A stretch of DNA of 64,000 nt from Utricularia gibba (lineage: Eukaryota > Streptophyta > Magnoliopsida > Lamiales > Lentibulariaceae): NCBI GenBank assembly GCA_002189035.1, contig CM007989.1:1612001-1676000 (forward strand), read 5' to 3'. The notes under the pieces are model-generated. The model was not told the DNA's origin and ran no database searches. It saw nothing but the letters and a program-made list of their open reading frames with translations. Positions 11,357-23,811 of this stretch are shown here, piece after piece; position 1 is the stretch's first letter; each line of letters starts with the position of its first letter. The translations under genes and the position numbers were made by a program.

Positions 11357-13319
11357 ATGGTGAGTTCTTCGAATTTTGGAGTGTACACATGTTTATTGCT
11401 GTAAATGTGAGGCCGTTTTTGGTTTTGATGCGTGAATAATTTTGGTTTCTTTTTTTTTTTTTCTGGTTTTTGTAGCTTCCTCTTTCCTTGCTGAAGACGG
11501 CTCAAGGCCATCCGATGGTACGCGTTTCTTTTGAGCTAAATCCGATGTTAAGGGACATGTGAACGCTCAATTTACTTCCTCTTTCCAGTTCATCATGCTT
11601 AACACAATGGCGTGAAATCCATGATTTTTTGTATTACTGTGAAATGGCGTAGTTATGAAAACTGCTTTTACTGGATAGTGTTGCCTGTTGAACAGTTAGT
11701 TGAGCTTAAAAATGGAGAAACATACAATGGTCATTTGGTCAACTGTGACACATGGATGAATATCCATCTTCGTGAAGTTATTTGCACCTCAAAGGTATGC
11801 TTGATACTCTATTTCTTTTAAAATTAACATAAGTTTCAGGAATGTGTCGAATGGTTCTTGGATTTGACGGTTTGTTTTTATGCCCTTTTTATATATGTAG
11901 GATGGAGATAGGTTCTGGAGAATGCCCGAGTGCTACATACGAGGGAATACTATCAAGTACCTTCGAGTTCCGGATGAGGTATTCTTTCTATGTCTAGATT
12001 TCTTGATATCTCATTTGACATGGACTTGACTAAGCAACTTTACTTTTGAGGAGCTTCTACCATGAAGTTGATAATTCAATCATAACATGTGCTAATTACG
12101 TGACACAGCCTCTATTTTTAATTCCTTTGATGCACAAGTATTGTATAAAAGTGTGATGGAAGTGGTAGAATTCTAAAAACCTGATTGGGTTTTTTCGTCC
12201 TTCCATGAGCTGGCCACTAAACTGGTCTGGATCAGTTTGCTGGGGTTTTAGCTCTTTTTTAAAACTTTAAAACAGTTTTATATAAAACAAATGATGTTTA
12301 ATTTTTGTTATTGCCCTGTTTAATTCTTTTTTAGAAACAAACAGTCGGCTGAATATCTCCTAAAGTCCTTAAACTTTTAAAACATGAGGTTAATATCTCC
12401 TGCGTCCATTGGTGGTTTTTTCATTATTTTAATTTTCTTTTCCTGTATGCCATTCCTATTCTCTTTGTGGTGCAAAGTAATGCATTGTGGCAATTGGTGT
12501 GAAGGAACAGTCCAACTTCCATTTGTCATTGCTTTTAGTTGCTGTTGCTAAATTTCGCGACCTCTTCATTTCAGGTTATTGATAAGGTTCAAGAGGAGAC
12601 AAAGAGTCGTTCTGGTATGTTTGCCAAAATTGATGTTTTTCAGTGACTACTGCTTCAAGCTCTCCTGCCATTCTTGTTCATCTACCATCATGATTAGACT
12701 TTAAATTCTACATTACACCTCGAATCTGTGTACCATTTGGGAAAATATGACCTCTGGAATGCATATGTACCTTGTTTCGGGGCACAGGTTTATATTCCCT
12801 ATAAATTGGAAACATGAGATTATAACTCTAAGACTACTGCTGCTACTGCTACTTTCAGATAGAAAGCCTCCAGGAGTTGGGCGTGGAAGAGGACGAGGCC
12901 GAGAGGACATGTCGAAGGGGGGAAGGGGCATGGGTCGTGGCCTAGAGGATGGAGGCGGCCGAGGTGCTGTTCCCGGTAGAGGCAGAGGTGGTCCGGGAGG
13001 CAGAGCATCTGGAAGTAGAGGTCATTCATCCCCTTTCCTTCTCCTCCTACCGTCACTCCATGTTCTCCTTCGCTTTTTCTTTCTTTTTCTTCCTTCATCA
13101 TGCACACTGCATTGACATCAGAAAAGACTTTTTTTGTTGTTATCCAGTGGTTTCACCAAGTAATCTTTCATCTCGACAGGTGCTGGCGTGGCCGATGAGG
13201 GCGAAGGAAACTCCTTCTGGTATTGTGCTCCTCAGCAAGAGTGGTTGTTTATCTTTCTTAATCTTAGCATGAGAGAAGAGTGCCTGGGCGTATCATCATC
13301 ATCATCATCAACAACATGA
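11357..13319 (+). CDS. LSM4: U6 snRNA-associated Sm-like protein LSM4, last exon apparently frameshifted
   Basis: Subunit of the LSM1-7 (mRNA decay) and LSM2-8 (U6 snRNP) rings. Exons are 11357-11359 (only the ATG), 11476-11517, 11696-11794, 11901-11978, 12575-12614, 12859-13020 and 13180 onward. The Sm fold is nearly identical to other plants: [66 protein letters not shown]. An RG/GRG-rich tail follows ([20 protein letters not shown]). In the last exon the expected ending SRGAGRGR-stop (stop at 13196-13198) appears if one C is added at GGC|GT near 13187. As read, the frame runs on to 13319 through UTR-like sequence with a poly-Ser stretch. Expected length is 147 residues. Confidence 0.88.
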
Positions 13320-14423
13320 GGGAGGCTCCTCCAGGACAAGCGTCTGGTTATGTTTTTCCCATCACACCCTGATTGCCTTCTTTGGATTGCCTTTTTCTTT
13401 TTAATTATTGTCTCATGAACCGAAAAACTTATATTATTCCGTCGTTAGTGGCCTTAGGATACATTCAAGTAGAGAGCCTCGTCACCTCCAGGGATTGGTA
13501 TCGTACTAGTTCAGCTGCGCAAAATTATAATTACTTTATCCATGCGTGCATACTTGTTACAAAATTATAGTAATAATATAAATTATATTTTCAAAAATTA
13601 TGTAATATTTTTTCATATAAATATTTTATTATAAATTTATAAATATAAATCTAATAAATATATCATTTACTTATAAAAAATATTTTCTATTTTTTAAAAT
13701 TTCAAACATTGAATTTCTCTTCAAATCAAGCCCTGAAAGGTCATTCAAGGTCAACCGAGTGATCCAAAGGGAGCTCAAATTTCAAGGTTTATAAGTTTTA
13801 ACTCTACTAAATTTTTGTAAACAGGGACTGTAGCCACCTACAGAGAAGAAGAGCGCATAATGGCTATTAAGGTTTTTAAGTTTTAATTTTTTAATTAGAG
13901 GGGGTGTAGCCAGGAGGGAGATAAGGTACCCTTCTGGTGTAATTTTTTGTGATTCTACATGGTGAATGAGCTGAGTTGAGTGCTTTGATGGTATACCGCC
14001 GGGTGTTGATGCATCAGAAAGTGTTTCTGGGTGATCAATTCTGCGTCCGTTTTCTTTAGTTTTCTGTATATTTTAATCTGTTTTTGTGATGGCTATAACG
14101 CCTGCTTTTCTTTTTGTCTAGGATTTAGAAGTATAGTGGTGGGAATTTGTGACGGTTTCCAAGTTCAAAGAGAGTTGGTTACTGCTTAGCGTTCGCATTT
14201 GGATTGTTGAGGTCTGCCTCGGGTATGGATCTTTTCTGTATTATCATTCATATGCGTTTTTGCTTTTCTGTTTTTTTGTCATCGTCTTCTCGCAGAAGTT
14301 GGCCTTCTTTCAAATTGTGTCGTTTAGTTTTTCTTGCCAAATCTGTTGAGATGATTAGGAATTCATAGTTTGTTTACTGACCTCCTCTCCCGGATAACCT
14401 TCAATCATGACGATGATCTTCAG
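13320..14423. other. Spacer and leader of OXP1
   Basis: AT-rich around 13560-13720, then GC-moderate sequence that may hold a 5' UTR intron of OXP1. The short open frame at 14149-14349 has no recognisable content. Confidence 0.5.
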
Positions 14424-17400
14424 ATGGGTTGCAAAGGTGGAGAAAAGATTAGATTTTGCATTGATCGCGGTGGAACTTTTACCGATGTTTATGCTGAGAT
14501 TCCTCATCAGACGGAAGGCAGAGTGATGAAGCTACTATCTGTCGACCCAGCAAACTACGATGATGCCCCCGTTGAAGGAATTCGTAGGATTCTTGAGGAA
14601 TTTACTGGGAAGGAAATACCTCGAACTGCAAAACTGCCCACTGAAAATATTGAGTGGGTGAGGATGGGAACAACAGTGGCAACAAATGCACTTTTGGAGA
14701 GGAAAGGTGAAAGAATAGCTCTCTGTGTGACGCGGGGGTTCAGAGATCTTCTTCAAATTGGGAATCAAGCTCGTCCCAATATTTTTGACTTAACTGCATC
14801 AAAACCTTCTCTTCTTTATGAAGAGGTTGTAGAAATTGATGAGAGAGTTGAGCTTGTTTTGGATGCGGAGAGCAATAGCAGTTCAACTGTGGAAGGTGTT
14901 TCAGGCGAGCTTATTCGGGTGGTAAAGCCTCTTGATGTTGAAGCTTTGAAGTTTTCGCTTAAGGCTGTGCTGGACAAAGGTATTAGCTGTTTAGCTGTGG
15001 TGCTGCTTCATTCCTACACATACCCGCAGCATGAAATATTGTTAGAGAAATTTGCTAAAAGTATGGGATTCAAGCATGTTTCCTTGTCATCCGCATTGAC
15101 TCCAATGGTTCGTGCTGTTCCTCGGGGTTTGACAGCTTGTGTTGATGCATATCTGACTCCGGTTATCAAGGAGTATCTGCAGGGTTTTATATCCAAGTTT
15201 GATGAAGGATTACACAAGTTGAATGTGTTGTTTATGCAATCAGATGGAGGATTGGCCCCAGAAAATCGGTTTTCTGGTCACAAGGCTGTTCTATCTGGCC
15301 CTGCTGGTGGGGTGGTGGGATATTCACAGACTCTTTTTGGGATTGAAACAGATAAGCCCCTTATTGGCTTTGATATGGGTGGCACTTCAACAGATGTGAG
15401 CCGGTATGCTGGTTCCTATGATCAAGTGATTGAAACCCAGATTTCTGGGGCTATTATTCAAGCACCTCAGCTTGAGATCAACACAGTTGCTGCTGGTGGT
15501 GGATCAAAGCTCAAGTTCCAATATGGTGCCTTCAGGGTAGGTCCGGAATCAGTTGGGGCTCATCCTGGGCCTGTTTGTTATCGCAAGGGAGGTGAACTAG
15601 CTGTTACTGATGCTAATCTCATTCTGGGGTATATCATTCCTGATTACTTTCCCTCAATTTTTGGTCCAAATGAGGATCAAGGATTAGATGTTCAGGCAAC
15701 TAGAAATGAGTTTGAGAAACTTGCCAAGAAAATAAACATCTACAGAAAGAGTCAGGATGTATCAGCTCGGGATATGACAGTTGAGGAGATTGCTCAGGGT
15801 TTTGTTGATGTTGCAAATGAAACCATGTGTCGACCTATTCGGCAATTAACTGAGATGAAGGGTCATGAGACAAAGAATCATGCCCTTGCTTGCTTTGGAG
15901 GCGCTGGGCCGCAGCATGCCTGTGCCATTGCTAGATCACTCGGCATGAAAGAAGTAATAATCCATAAATTTTGTGGGATTCTGAGTGCATATGGTATGGG
16001 ACTGTCAGACGTCGTTGAAGAGGAGCAGGAGCCTTTTTCTGCAGTATACAGTCCTCAATCCATCTCAGAGGCCTATGACCGAGAGGCTACCCTGTTGAGC
16101 CGTGTGATACAGAAGTTGGTGCAGCAGGGGTTTAAACAAGAAAATGTAACAACAGAGACATTCTTGAACTTGAGGTATGAGGGAACAGACACAGCCATTA
16201 TGGTGAAGAGCCCACAGAACGAAAATGGCACTAGAGGCGATTATGCTGTTGAGTTTGAGAATTTATTTCAGCAAGAATATGGCTTTAAGCTTCAGGGCAG
16301 GAATATTCTCATATGTGATGTCAGAGTTCGTGGTATTGGAGTCACTAGCATACTCAAGCCTCGGGCTGTGGAATCAGCAGCATCCATGAAGCCGAAGTCT
16401 ACTGCTCAGTACAAGGTTTATTTTGGAAATGGTTGGCATCAGACACCTCTGTTTAAGTTGGAGGATTTGGCGCATGGGCATCTCATTCCCGGACCTGCAA
16501 TAATTATGAATGGTAATAGCACTGTAATAGTAGAGCCAGGCTGCGAGGCCACCATCACAAAATATGGCAACATTAAGATTCAGATTAAGACGATCCATCT
16601 CACTCCTGAAGTTGCTAAAGATGTAGCAGATGTTGTGCAGCTTTCCATATTCAACCACAGATTCATGGGTATAGCTGAACAGATGGGTCGTACGCTACAA
16701 CGTACTTCAATATCCACGAATATTAAGGAAAGACTGGATTTTTCTTGTGCTCTGTTTGGTCCAGATAGTGGTCTAGTTGCAAATGCTCCTCATGTTCCAG
16801 TACATTTGGGAGCCATGTCAAGCACAGTTAAGTGGCAGTTAAACTTTTGGGGTGAGAATTTGAATGAAGGGGATGTTTTGGTTACAAATCATCCTTGTGC
16901 TGGTGGTAGCCATTTGCCTGATATAACAGTCATTACCCCAGTTTTCGAGAATGGAAAACTGGTATTCTTTGTAGCCAGCCGGGGGCACCATGCAGAGATC
17001 GGAGGTATTACTCCGGGGAGTATGCCGCCGTTTTCAAAGTCCATATGGGAAGAAGGAGCTGCCATAAAAGCATTCAAGCTTGTAGAAAAAGGAGTGTTTC
17101 AAGAAGAAGGGATAAGCCGCTTTCTGTTGTTCCCATATTCCGATCAGTCCACCGCAACCATTCCAGGGACACGCAGGCTTCAAGATAACCTCTCAGATCT
17201 CCGAGCTCAGATAGCTGCAAATCAAAGGGGAATTATACTTATCAAGGAGCTTATCCAACAATATGGGTTGGAAACCGTTCAGTCCTACATGAAACATGTG
17301 CAGACAAATGCTGAAAATGCAGTAAGAGAAATGTTGAAGTCAGTGGCTGCTCTGGTTTCATGTCAGTCATCAGCTAAGTCTGATGGAGACCTAGTGATCG

Positions 17401-18221
17401 TGGAAGAAGAAGATTACATGGACGATGGCTCCCTCATACACTTGAAACTCAGCATCAACAAATCAAGAGGAGAAGCGATTTTCGATTTCTCTGGGACAAG
17501 CCCAGAAGTCTATGGCAACTGGAATGCCCCAGAGGCTGTTACAGCAGCTGCAGTCATCTACTGTCTCCGTTGTCTGGTGGACATTGATATTCCTCTCAAT
17601 CAGGGATGCCTTGCGCCTGTGAAGATACATATATCATCCGGTTCGCTGCTGTCACCAAGTGATACTGCCGCAGTAGTAGGCGGCAATGTACTAACATCTC
17701 AAAGGATCACAGATGTTATCCTCACAGCTTTCCAAGCCTGTGCTTGCTCTCAAGGCTGCATGAACAACCTGACCTTCGGGGACGACACCTTCGGCTACTA
17801 CGAGACAATTGGCGGCGGCAGTGGCGCCGGTCCAACGTGGGACGGAACGAGTGGAGTCCAATGCCACATGACCAACACCCGCATGACAGATCCAGAGATC
17901 TTCGAGCAGAGGTACCCTGTTATACTGCAGAGATTTGGATTGAGGGAGGGCAGTGGCGGCTCAGGGGTTCGTCGCGGAGGCGACGGAATCGTTCGAGAGA
18001 TCAAGTTCAAACGGCCAGTCGTCGTCAGCATTCTGTCTGAGAGGAGGGTGCATGCTCCGAGAGGACTCAAGGGAGGAGCAGATGGCGCTAGGGGAGGTAA
18101 TTACCTCATCACTGTGAACAAACGGGTCGTATACCTCGGTGGGAAGAACACGGTGGCGGCTCAGGCCGGAGATGTTCTTCAGATACTGACGCCCGGTGGT
18201 GGAGGCTGGGGTCAAGTTTGA
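14424..18221 (+). CDS. OXP1: 5-oxoprolinase (ATP-hydrolysing)
   Basis: Cytosolic enzyme that opens 5-oxoproline to glutamate with ATP, a step of glutathione breakdown. The coding region is a single exon of 1265 residues, the length of Arabidopsis OXP1. The N-terminal hydantoinase A half starts [19 protein letters not shown], with [17 protein letters not shown], the ATPase-like [14 protein letters not shown] and AGGGSKLKF. The C-terminal hydantoinase B half has [53 protein letters not shown] and [15 protein letters not shown], and it ends [15 protein letters not shown] chose the ATG at 14424 ([11 protein letters not shown]) because homologues start there; an in-frame extension to 14370 is not conserved. 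The frame is unbroken over 3.8 kb. Confidence 0.97.
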   Translation: MGCKGGEKIRFCIDRGGTFTDVYAEIPHQTEGRVMKLLSVDPANYDDAPVEGIRRILEEFTGKEIPRTAKLPTENIEWVRMGTTVATNALLERKGERIALCVTRGFRDLLQIGNQARPNIFDLTASKPSLLYEEVVEIDERVELVLDAESNSSSTVEGVSGELIRVVKPLDVEALKFSLKAVLDKGISCLAVVLLHSYTYPQHEILLEKFAKSMGFKHVSLSSALTPMVRAVPRGLTACVDAYLTPVIKEYLQGFISKFDEGLHKLNVLFMQSDGGLAPENRFSGHKAVLSGPAGGVVGYSQTLFGIETDKPLIGFDMGGTSTDVSRYAGSYDQVIETQISGAIIQAPQLEINTVAAGGGSKLKFQYGAFRVGPESVGAHPGPVCYRKGGELAVTDANLILGYIIPDYFPSIFGPNEDQGLDVQATRNEFEKLAKKINIYRKSQDVSARDMTVEEIAQGFVDVANETMCRPIRQLTEMKGHETKNHALACFGGAGPQHACAIARSLGMKEVIIHKFCGILSAYGMGLSDVVEEEQEPFSAVYSPQSISEAYDREATLLSRVIQKLVQQGFKQENVTTETFLNLRYEGTDTAIMVKSPQNENGTRGDYAVEFENLFQQEYGFKLQGRNILICDVRVRGIGVTSILKPRAVESAASMKPKSTAQYKVYFGNGWHQTPLFKLEDLAHGHLIPGPAIIMNGNSTVIVEPGCEATITKYGNIKIQIKTIHLTPEVAKDVADVVQLSIFNHRFMGIAEQMGRTLQRTSISTNIKERLDFSCALFGPDSGLVANAPHVPVHLGAMSSTVKWQLNFWGENLNEGDVLVTNHPCAGGSHLPDITVITPVFENGKLVFFVASRGHHAEIGGITPGSMPPFSKSIWEEGAAIKAFKLVEKGVFQEEGISRFLLFPYSDQSTATIPGTRRLQDNLSDLRAQIAANQRGIILIKELIQQYGLETVQSYMKHVQTNAENAVREMLKSVAALVSCQSSAKSDGDLVIVEEEDYMDDGSLIHLKLSINKSRGEAIFDFSGTSPEVYGNWNAPEAVTAAAVIYCLRCLVDIDIPLNQGCLAPVKIHISSGSLLSPSDTAAVVGGNVLTSQRITDVILTAFQACACSQGCMNNLTFGDDTFGYYETIGGGSGAGPTWDGTSGVQCHMTNTRMTDPEIFEQRYPVILQRFGLREGSGGSGVRRGGDGIVREIKFKRPVVVSILSERRVHAPRGLKGGADGARGGNYLITVNKRVVYLGGKNTVAAQAGDVLQILTPGGGGWGQV

Positions 18222-18474
18222 GTTTGGGAGATACTAATAAAGCATTTGTTGCTAATAAACCGTTTAAACAAAAGAATGAAAAGTTCCATTTTAATAATAA
18301 TATTTTTAATGGTTTTTTTAACTCTCATCTAACCATGGTTAACAAACTGAAGTGATTGTAGAATATTTCCCTGGTCTAGGATCCATATAAATTGACGATT
18401 ATGTCCCTGTTACCTGGGAAGTGTATAAATTGGGCAACCCTATTTTGCGAAGGCGGCGTAGGAACTCGGCTCCG

Positions 18475-19262
18475 ATGGGTGGTTCGCGGCGTAAGTACAA
18501 GAGATCAAAGCCGAAAGTGCGGGTGGGTTTACCGAAGAAGAAGCCCAACGTTTTCAAGCCGGCATTCAATCTTCCTCCGAAACTTAAAACCCTTTTGGAT
18601 CCCCTTTCAACCAAGTGGAATGACGAAGCCAGCGTCATCGAGAATTACAAGTCACTAGGGGTAGTTTCCAACCCTAATTTCCTCGGCGTTCGCTCCCGTA
18701 CGCCTCACATCGTCGAGAGTGACTCACTTCAAGTGCCTTCCTCCATCGATGGCGTTGCTCCTGAGTTTTGTGATACGGACACAGGGAGCGACCTTGAAGA
18801 AGATGGTAAGCTTTTTTTTCTTTATCATGTGCAATACCAATTTCTGGGGTCTCAATTGTACGTCCACCATTGATCTTACACAATGCCGCATGTTTACTCG
18901 TTCTTGTCTAACTTCCCTGAAACTTGCTGGTTAACTTCCCAGATTTAAAGTCAGCTTTAGGAAAGAAGCGGACTGATGGTGAAAACTCCTCCCTTCAGCC
19001 ACTTACAGCCATTCAGCGGCTTCATGTCAGCCGCCTCGTAGAGAAATATGGTGATGATTACGAGGTGTGCATCTGCTGGGAAGTTTGCTCTTTAATTGTA
19101 AGTTTTTTTGCGTTTCGTATCATCAAATTTCTGTTGCAGGCAATGTTTAGGGATACCAAACTGAATAACATGCAGCATTCACTGGCCACATTGGAGAAAC
19201 TGTGCAAAAGATATCATCTTTTCAAAGGCAAGAACCCTTTGCTTGCAAGCGCACCAAGGTGA
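18475..19262 (+). CDS. NOP16: Nucleolar protein 16 (ribosome biogenesis)
   Basis: Nucleolar factor for 60S subunit assembly. Exons are 18475-18805, 18943-19064 and 19140-19262, giving 191 residues. It starts MGGSRRKYKRSKPKVRVGLP and is strongly basic at first. Conserved blocks follow: FKPAFNLPPKLKTLLDP, SVIENYKSLGVVSNPNFLG, SDLEEDDLKSALGKKR, RLVEKYGDDYE and HSLATLEKLCKRYHLF. The ATG at 18475 is preferred over the upstream region because MGGSRRKY is the family start. It lies 250 bases after OXP1 on the same strand and converges with NLA. Confidence 0.93.
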
Positions 19263-19756
19263 CGATCGATCGTATCTTCGTTGCACACTGGATTTTTGTG
19301 TGTTTCCCATTAAAATAGTGCATCAAATATGACAAAATTTTGATTGAAAAGTAGAAACGAGAACTAGGTCTGTACCTTTGTCCCTTGTCAGATGGACTTC
19401 ACGGAAGTGTGATTTGCTTTCTTCTCATTACCTCTAATTAATTACCATGGTTCCGAGAGAATCCAAAGTTGAAGTTTCATTTTTGAGATTCTCATTCATA
19501 CCATGTTTTATACACAAAAGCATGAGGGGAAAGGGATGCCAAGCTGGCCAGTAAAAGACAAATTCAAACAGCAGTTGTTCTACGCATTCACGCACATGCT
19601 ATATCACTAGGCTTCGAACCATGGTTTCAAGAAAAATCAGCTGTTTGCTCAGGAGAAGTTGAGGTGTAAAAAATGCTGTGAAGGAGATGTTATGGAGAAT
19701 CATGTGAGAAGCAGAGTTTGTTGGGGATTGTGATACAGAAGCCCCCCTAAGCTTGT
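19263..19756. other. Convergent 3' ends of NOP16 and NLA
   Basis: 3' untranslated sequence of the two genes. No additional gene recognised. Confidence 0.55.
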
Positions 19757-21671
19757 TTATATGCCTGCGAACAATCGGCACTGGTCCTCCCAATGCTGCT
19801 TTACTAGCATGACTCTCTCCGCCTTTTCAGATTTGCGCCTTTCTTCCCAATACTCCGGGCAGCTGTGCGAATTCAAGGCAGAATTCATGTCCATTTTGCA
19901 TTGTGATTTTCAAATGATGGGCACTTACACTTTCGGTGTTTGATACTCACCTTCTGCTCAGTAAAATATGCAGCTCTTCCAAATGCACTGCAGCTTCCAA
20001 CACCCCAGTCTGAAAGTGCGGATACAGAATAAAATGATGAGGCTTTCAGGGTAGTGCGTGTGTGCTTGGGAGAGTTTGATGGCCGTACCTCTCGACATAT
20101 CGGACATCTCTGATGGGCACCCGCGGCTTTAAGCCCATCGACTATGGTAACTGAAGCAGCTTTACATGCGCAGATGTAGCAGAACATGTGACCACAAGCT
20201 AGAGAGACAGGGTCGAACAAGGTTTCCTGTAAATAACAACACAGAACAGGCAGCAGAGATCTTAATCTTTCCATGGTTCAATAGAATAGGATGCAATCAT
20301 GCCTGTAGCTCACCAGACATATAGCACAAGCCAAGTTGATTTCGAGGTGCAGAGAGTCGAAAAGTGCACATGATAGAGAGGGACTTCCATCCTTCATAAT
20401 CAAGGAGCAACCCTCGAAAAAGGCTGTGGTGTTTGTTGTATTTATACTTGAAGCCCTTGAGTTTATCTGAAAGGCCATGAGCTCGCAGAGCCATGGTGAC
20501 TGAAGGATTTCAATGTGCATGCTTTGAGCTCTCGACTTGAATGCCTGCCCTTGCTTGGAATAGTGAATCTAAACATGGGAATGAGAAATCAAACACCATA
20601 ATAACTTTCTTTGCAGACCCAAAACAAAATACATACCAAAAAACCACCAAGACTTTTTCTTGGTTCATTCTACTTCATGCACTAGGAAAAAAAAAAAATA
20701 CAGCATCAAGCACTGGAACACCTTTATCCTCTGTTTCTCAAAACACTTATCAACTGTTTCGAAGAAAAAGTTGCTAAGTTACAAAGTATAACAAGAGTTA
20801 TCATGAAGTATACCTGCAGAGTCATGCTAATATGGAATCTACACCTGTCTAATATGGTAGTCTAGAATCAAATACTTGTTGCTTGTCAGCTTCTCAATAC
20901 TACACTAACAATTCATGTATATATCACAATAAGATCAAATATAGTTGTTAATACACCACCTACAAGGAACCAGCTCAATGAAACAGTAATATATGTGAAA
21001 AGGGCGAAGATCCCCCCATGGCCATTCTTGTTACAAACTACAAAAACACAAAAGACGCATAGTATGGGAAAAAGCGACCCACAAACAATAAAAGGTGTTT
21101 TCTTTGATCATATTTTGTGATATGTATCAGGATGTTAGGTCTCGGACACATCAGGTTGTCTGTACCTTATCGTACTTCTTGAGAATCTTGCGCATTGCGA
21201 TTGCGTTGATGATCGCGTAAGTGACCAAATTCCGGCCTTCTTGAACCAGCATACTGTGATTCCCCGCGGATTTACCTTTAATCCAAATCAAGCACTTGCG
21301 AAATCCAGACGCAAGATGGAGCTGCAACAATCGTTGGGCTCTTTCGTTGAAGAATCCCACAACGGCAGACATTTCCTCGAGAAGCGAAGGGAAAAACGTC
21401 CCATCGCAAACTGGAAAAAAAAAATCGCCCAAATCCCGACCAAATACAAAAATTGAAGAAAAAAGGCTCAATTTTGAATACCTGGGCACTGTTGCGGACA
21501 CGCGGTGTCTTCGTGGTTTTGGTTATCGATAAGCCCTCCGGCGGCGGTAAGAGGCTGCTTCCGGCAACGGCATCGTTTGAGGATTTTCTTGAGGCTTTTG
21601 AAATGAACTTCGGGTAATTTCTTCTGACCCAAGCCTTGAATACACTCCTCGTATTTCTTGCAAAATTTCAT
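19757..21671 (-). CDS. NLA: SPX-RING ubiquitin ligase NLA/BAH1
   Basis: E3 ligase that senses inositol polyphosphates through its SPX domain and degrades PHT1 phosphate and NRT1.7 nitrate transporters. Exons on the minus strand are 21482-21671, 21166-21410, 20314-20568, 20089-20226, 19951-20009 and 19757-19862, in total 330 residues (Arabidopsis 335). The SPX domain begins [13 protein letters not shown] with the basic [11 protein letters not shown] helix, then [14 protein letters not shown] and [14 protein letters not shown]. The linker holds [18 protein letters not shown]. The RING is split between exons: CAICL closes exon 3, and [11 protein letters not shown] plus CPICRE are in exon 4. The end reads [17 protein letters not shown] and [13 protein letters not shown]. 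Intron 1 is only 71 bases. The frame is intact. Confidence 0.93.
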
Positions 21672-23811
21672 CCTGAAATCAACAATCCGATCAAATCAAA
21701 CCTGACAATTCGCTCCGATCTCAGAAACAACTTCCCCCAAATACACAGAGACATGCAACGAAACTATGTGCGCCAACTTTTTACGTAATTACAACCAATT
21801 TTTAATTCAAAAGTCAACCTTCGCCAACCTTTATCCTAAACCACCTCTGTAAAACTCAATCAACATACAAAGCAAAAAGCGAAGATGGGCGGATCAGAAC
21901 AAGTGCCACTATTCCTCAGGCCTCAGGGTAGATTCAATCAATATAATACCCCGGGATTTGGGGAAGAAGTTTTTTGATGGGCTGATATGGGCTTGATACT
22001 GCAGCTGGGCTCGCGGGCGCACAAATTCTTTCTTCCGAATGGTCTTGGAGCTGATCGGTGAAGGGCCTTAATTCCTTCCCATCGTTAGACATCCACAGCG
22101 GACGCCACAGCTTTCAATGGCAGTAACCTGGTGGTGCTGAACGATCCCTGCCAAGAACATCAAAAAGCTATGCGTCATCTTGCTCCCTGTCTGTCACTAC
22201 CCTTAACAGGCAGGGCCACAGTGACTCTGATTGCGCTACAACTTGGAAATTCCCTTCTTCCCTGGAAAGTCCAAAAAACAGTGTCTGATAGTCGGTTGTC
22301 ATGGAATACCAGAGCATGGTTGATGTCATTCTAGCTCCAATTTGTCTGCAACTACACAGTGTCAAGATGGCCGGTTGAAGTCGAATACCGAGACTACAAA
22401 CTTGTGAGCTACAATGGCTGATTTAGCACACTGGTTTCAAAGTTCACGTGCCTTCCTCCCCAGACAATACGGCTGCCATACATATCAATGAATCCAGTGT
22501 TCCAGCGAGAAGATGGATAAGGCGCACCTCACTCTGGAGAAGTTTATCAGACAACTAACCACACCCGAACTCCAGAATCCATAGAAACCATCGAACATTC
22601 ATTACACGATGGAGTTGCTGACGGATGCTCCATTTCAATCATAACTTAAGTTACAGTTGTTCAAATTAAAGATTAGATGGATACTATGAATACATGTAAA
22701 TCCAAATATACAATAAACATGAATCACATTAGGCCTAATCAATTACTAATCTTTTGTATATTTACTCAATTGTTTGTTCTAGTAACAGTTAATTTTTCGT
22801 TTAAACTCCCAAGTTAATGGGGGAGAACACGGCCATTCTCGACTTCCAGCCTCCCATTTTCTCTTCTCCAAGGCCCCGATTCGTGTTGCTGCTGGGAACT
22901 AAGAAAAAGGTTCAGCAACGACTCACTCAGGTTCCGCAGTCCACACTGATTGAAGTTACAGGCAGCCACGTGACAAGCGGACAGCTTCCCCCTAACGAGG
23001 CCCACCTTGTCCGGTCCAATTCCCAAACAGCGCCCCACAGTTGGGCCTCCACGTGTCCCACTTTCATCCACTAGTTAACTGTTCTAGTCCTTGTTTGCAA
23101 TAAAACTGACCAGTCAAAATGTTGACCCGATGCAATCCGGGCCCCCATCACGATGGAGCTGGGCTATGTATATTAAATATTAATATAAATAATTTCATAT
23201 TTTATTACCGAATTTCGGCATCATGGTCGTATTTTTTTATATTATAAATAGAATAACGACAAACACGGGAGGAGAATCGGTAGCACGCACGTGCACTGCA
23301 CGCCCCCAAGATGCCCTCCGGGAAAAGTGTGTGGATGTCAATTTTCCCCCATTAAATGTGAATAAAAAAAGGCAATTGGCCTACGTGTCTGATTCGGATC
23401 CACGACGTCCAGTGGCCCCACCCAAACCCACATGAGGTCGACCATCGAATCTCTTTTACTTGACAAACAGAGGCCGAGTCGACCCGACCCAATTCAAATC
23501 GGGTTAGATATTTGATGATACATTTGTTAATTAAATTAGTTTATTTAATTAAACATGCTTGGAGATGCTATGAAATATTGTGTATATAAATAAATATATC
23601 AAAGATAACGTAACTCGATTTTAAATCATGATAAATTGTCAATTTCAACGTCATATTTTAATATTTTAGAACAACAAATTTGGTTAAGTTATTACTTTTG
23701 GGATAATATTATTTTAGCGTCCTTGTATTGTAGTTTTTTTAATGACAAGATACTAATTCAATGGTACATGGTAACACACACAGCTGGAGATGGAGAGGAA
23801 TGGAGGAAGCG
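21672..23811. other. Long spacer upstream of NLA, no clear gene
   Basis: About 2.1 kb. Three TGGGCT motifs lie at 21977-22015, a few hundred bases upstream of NLA. At 22320-22560 on the minus strand two coding-like stretches occur (see findings). Several ACGTG cores (22975, 23051, 23288, 23383) surround a plus-strand TATAAATAG at about 23240, with no recognisable gene downstream. Nothing else identified. Confidence 0.5.

Noticed and set aside
12747-13115. Separate Gly/Arg-rich protein gene
   Set aside because: It is the RG-rich exon of LSM4 read through into both flanking introns.
21672-21800. miR827 target site in the NLA leader
   Set aside because: In Arabidopsis the NLA leader carries one, but I see no complementary stretch here.
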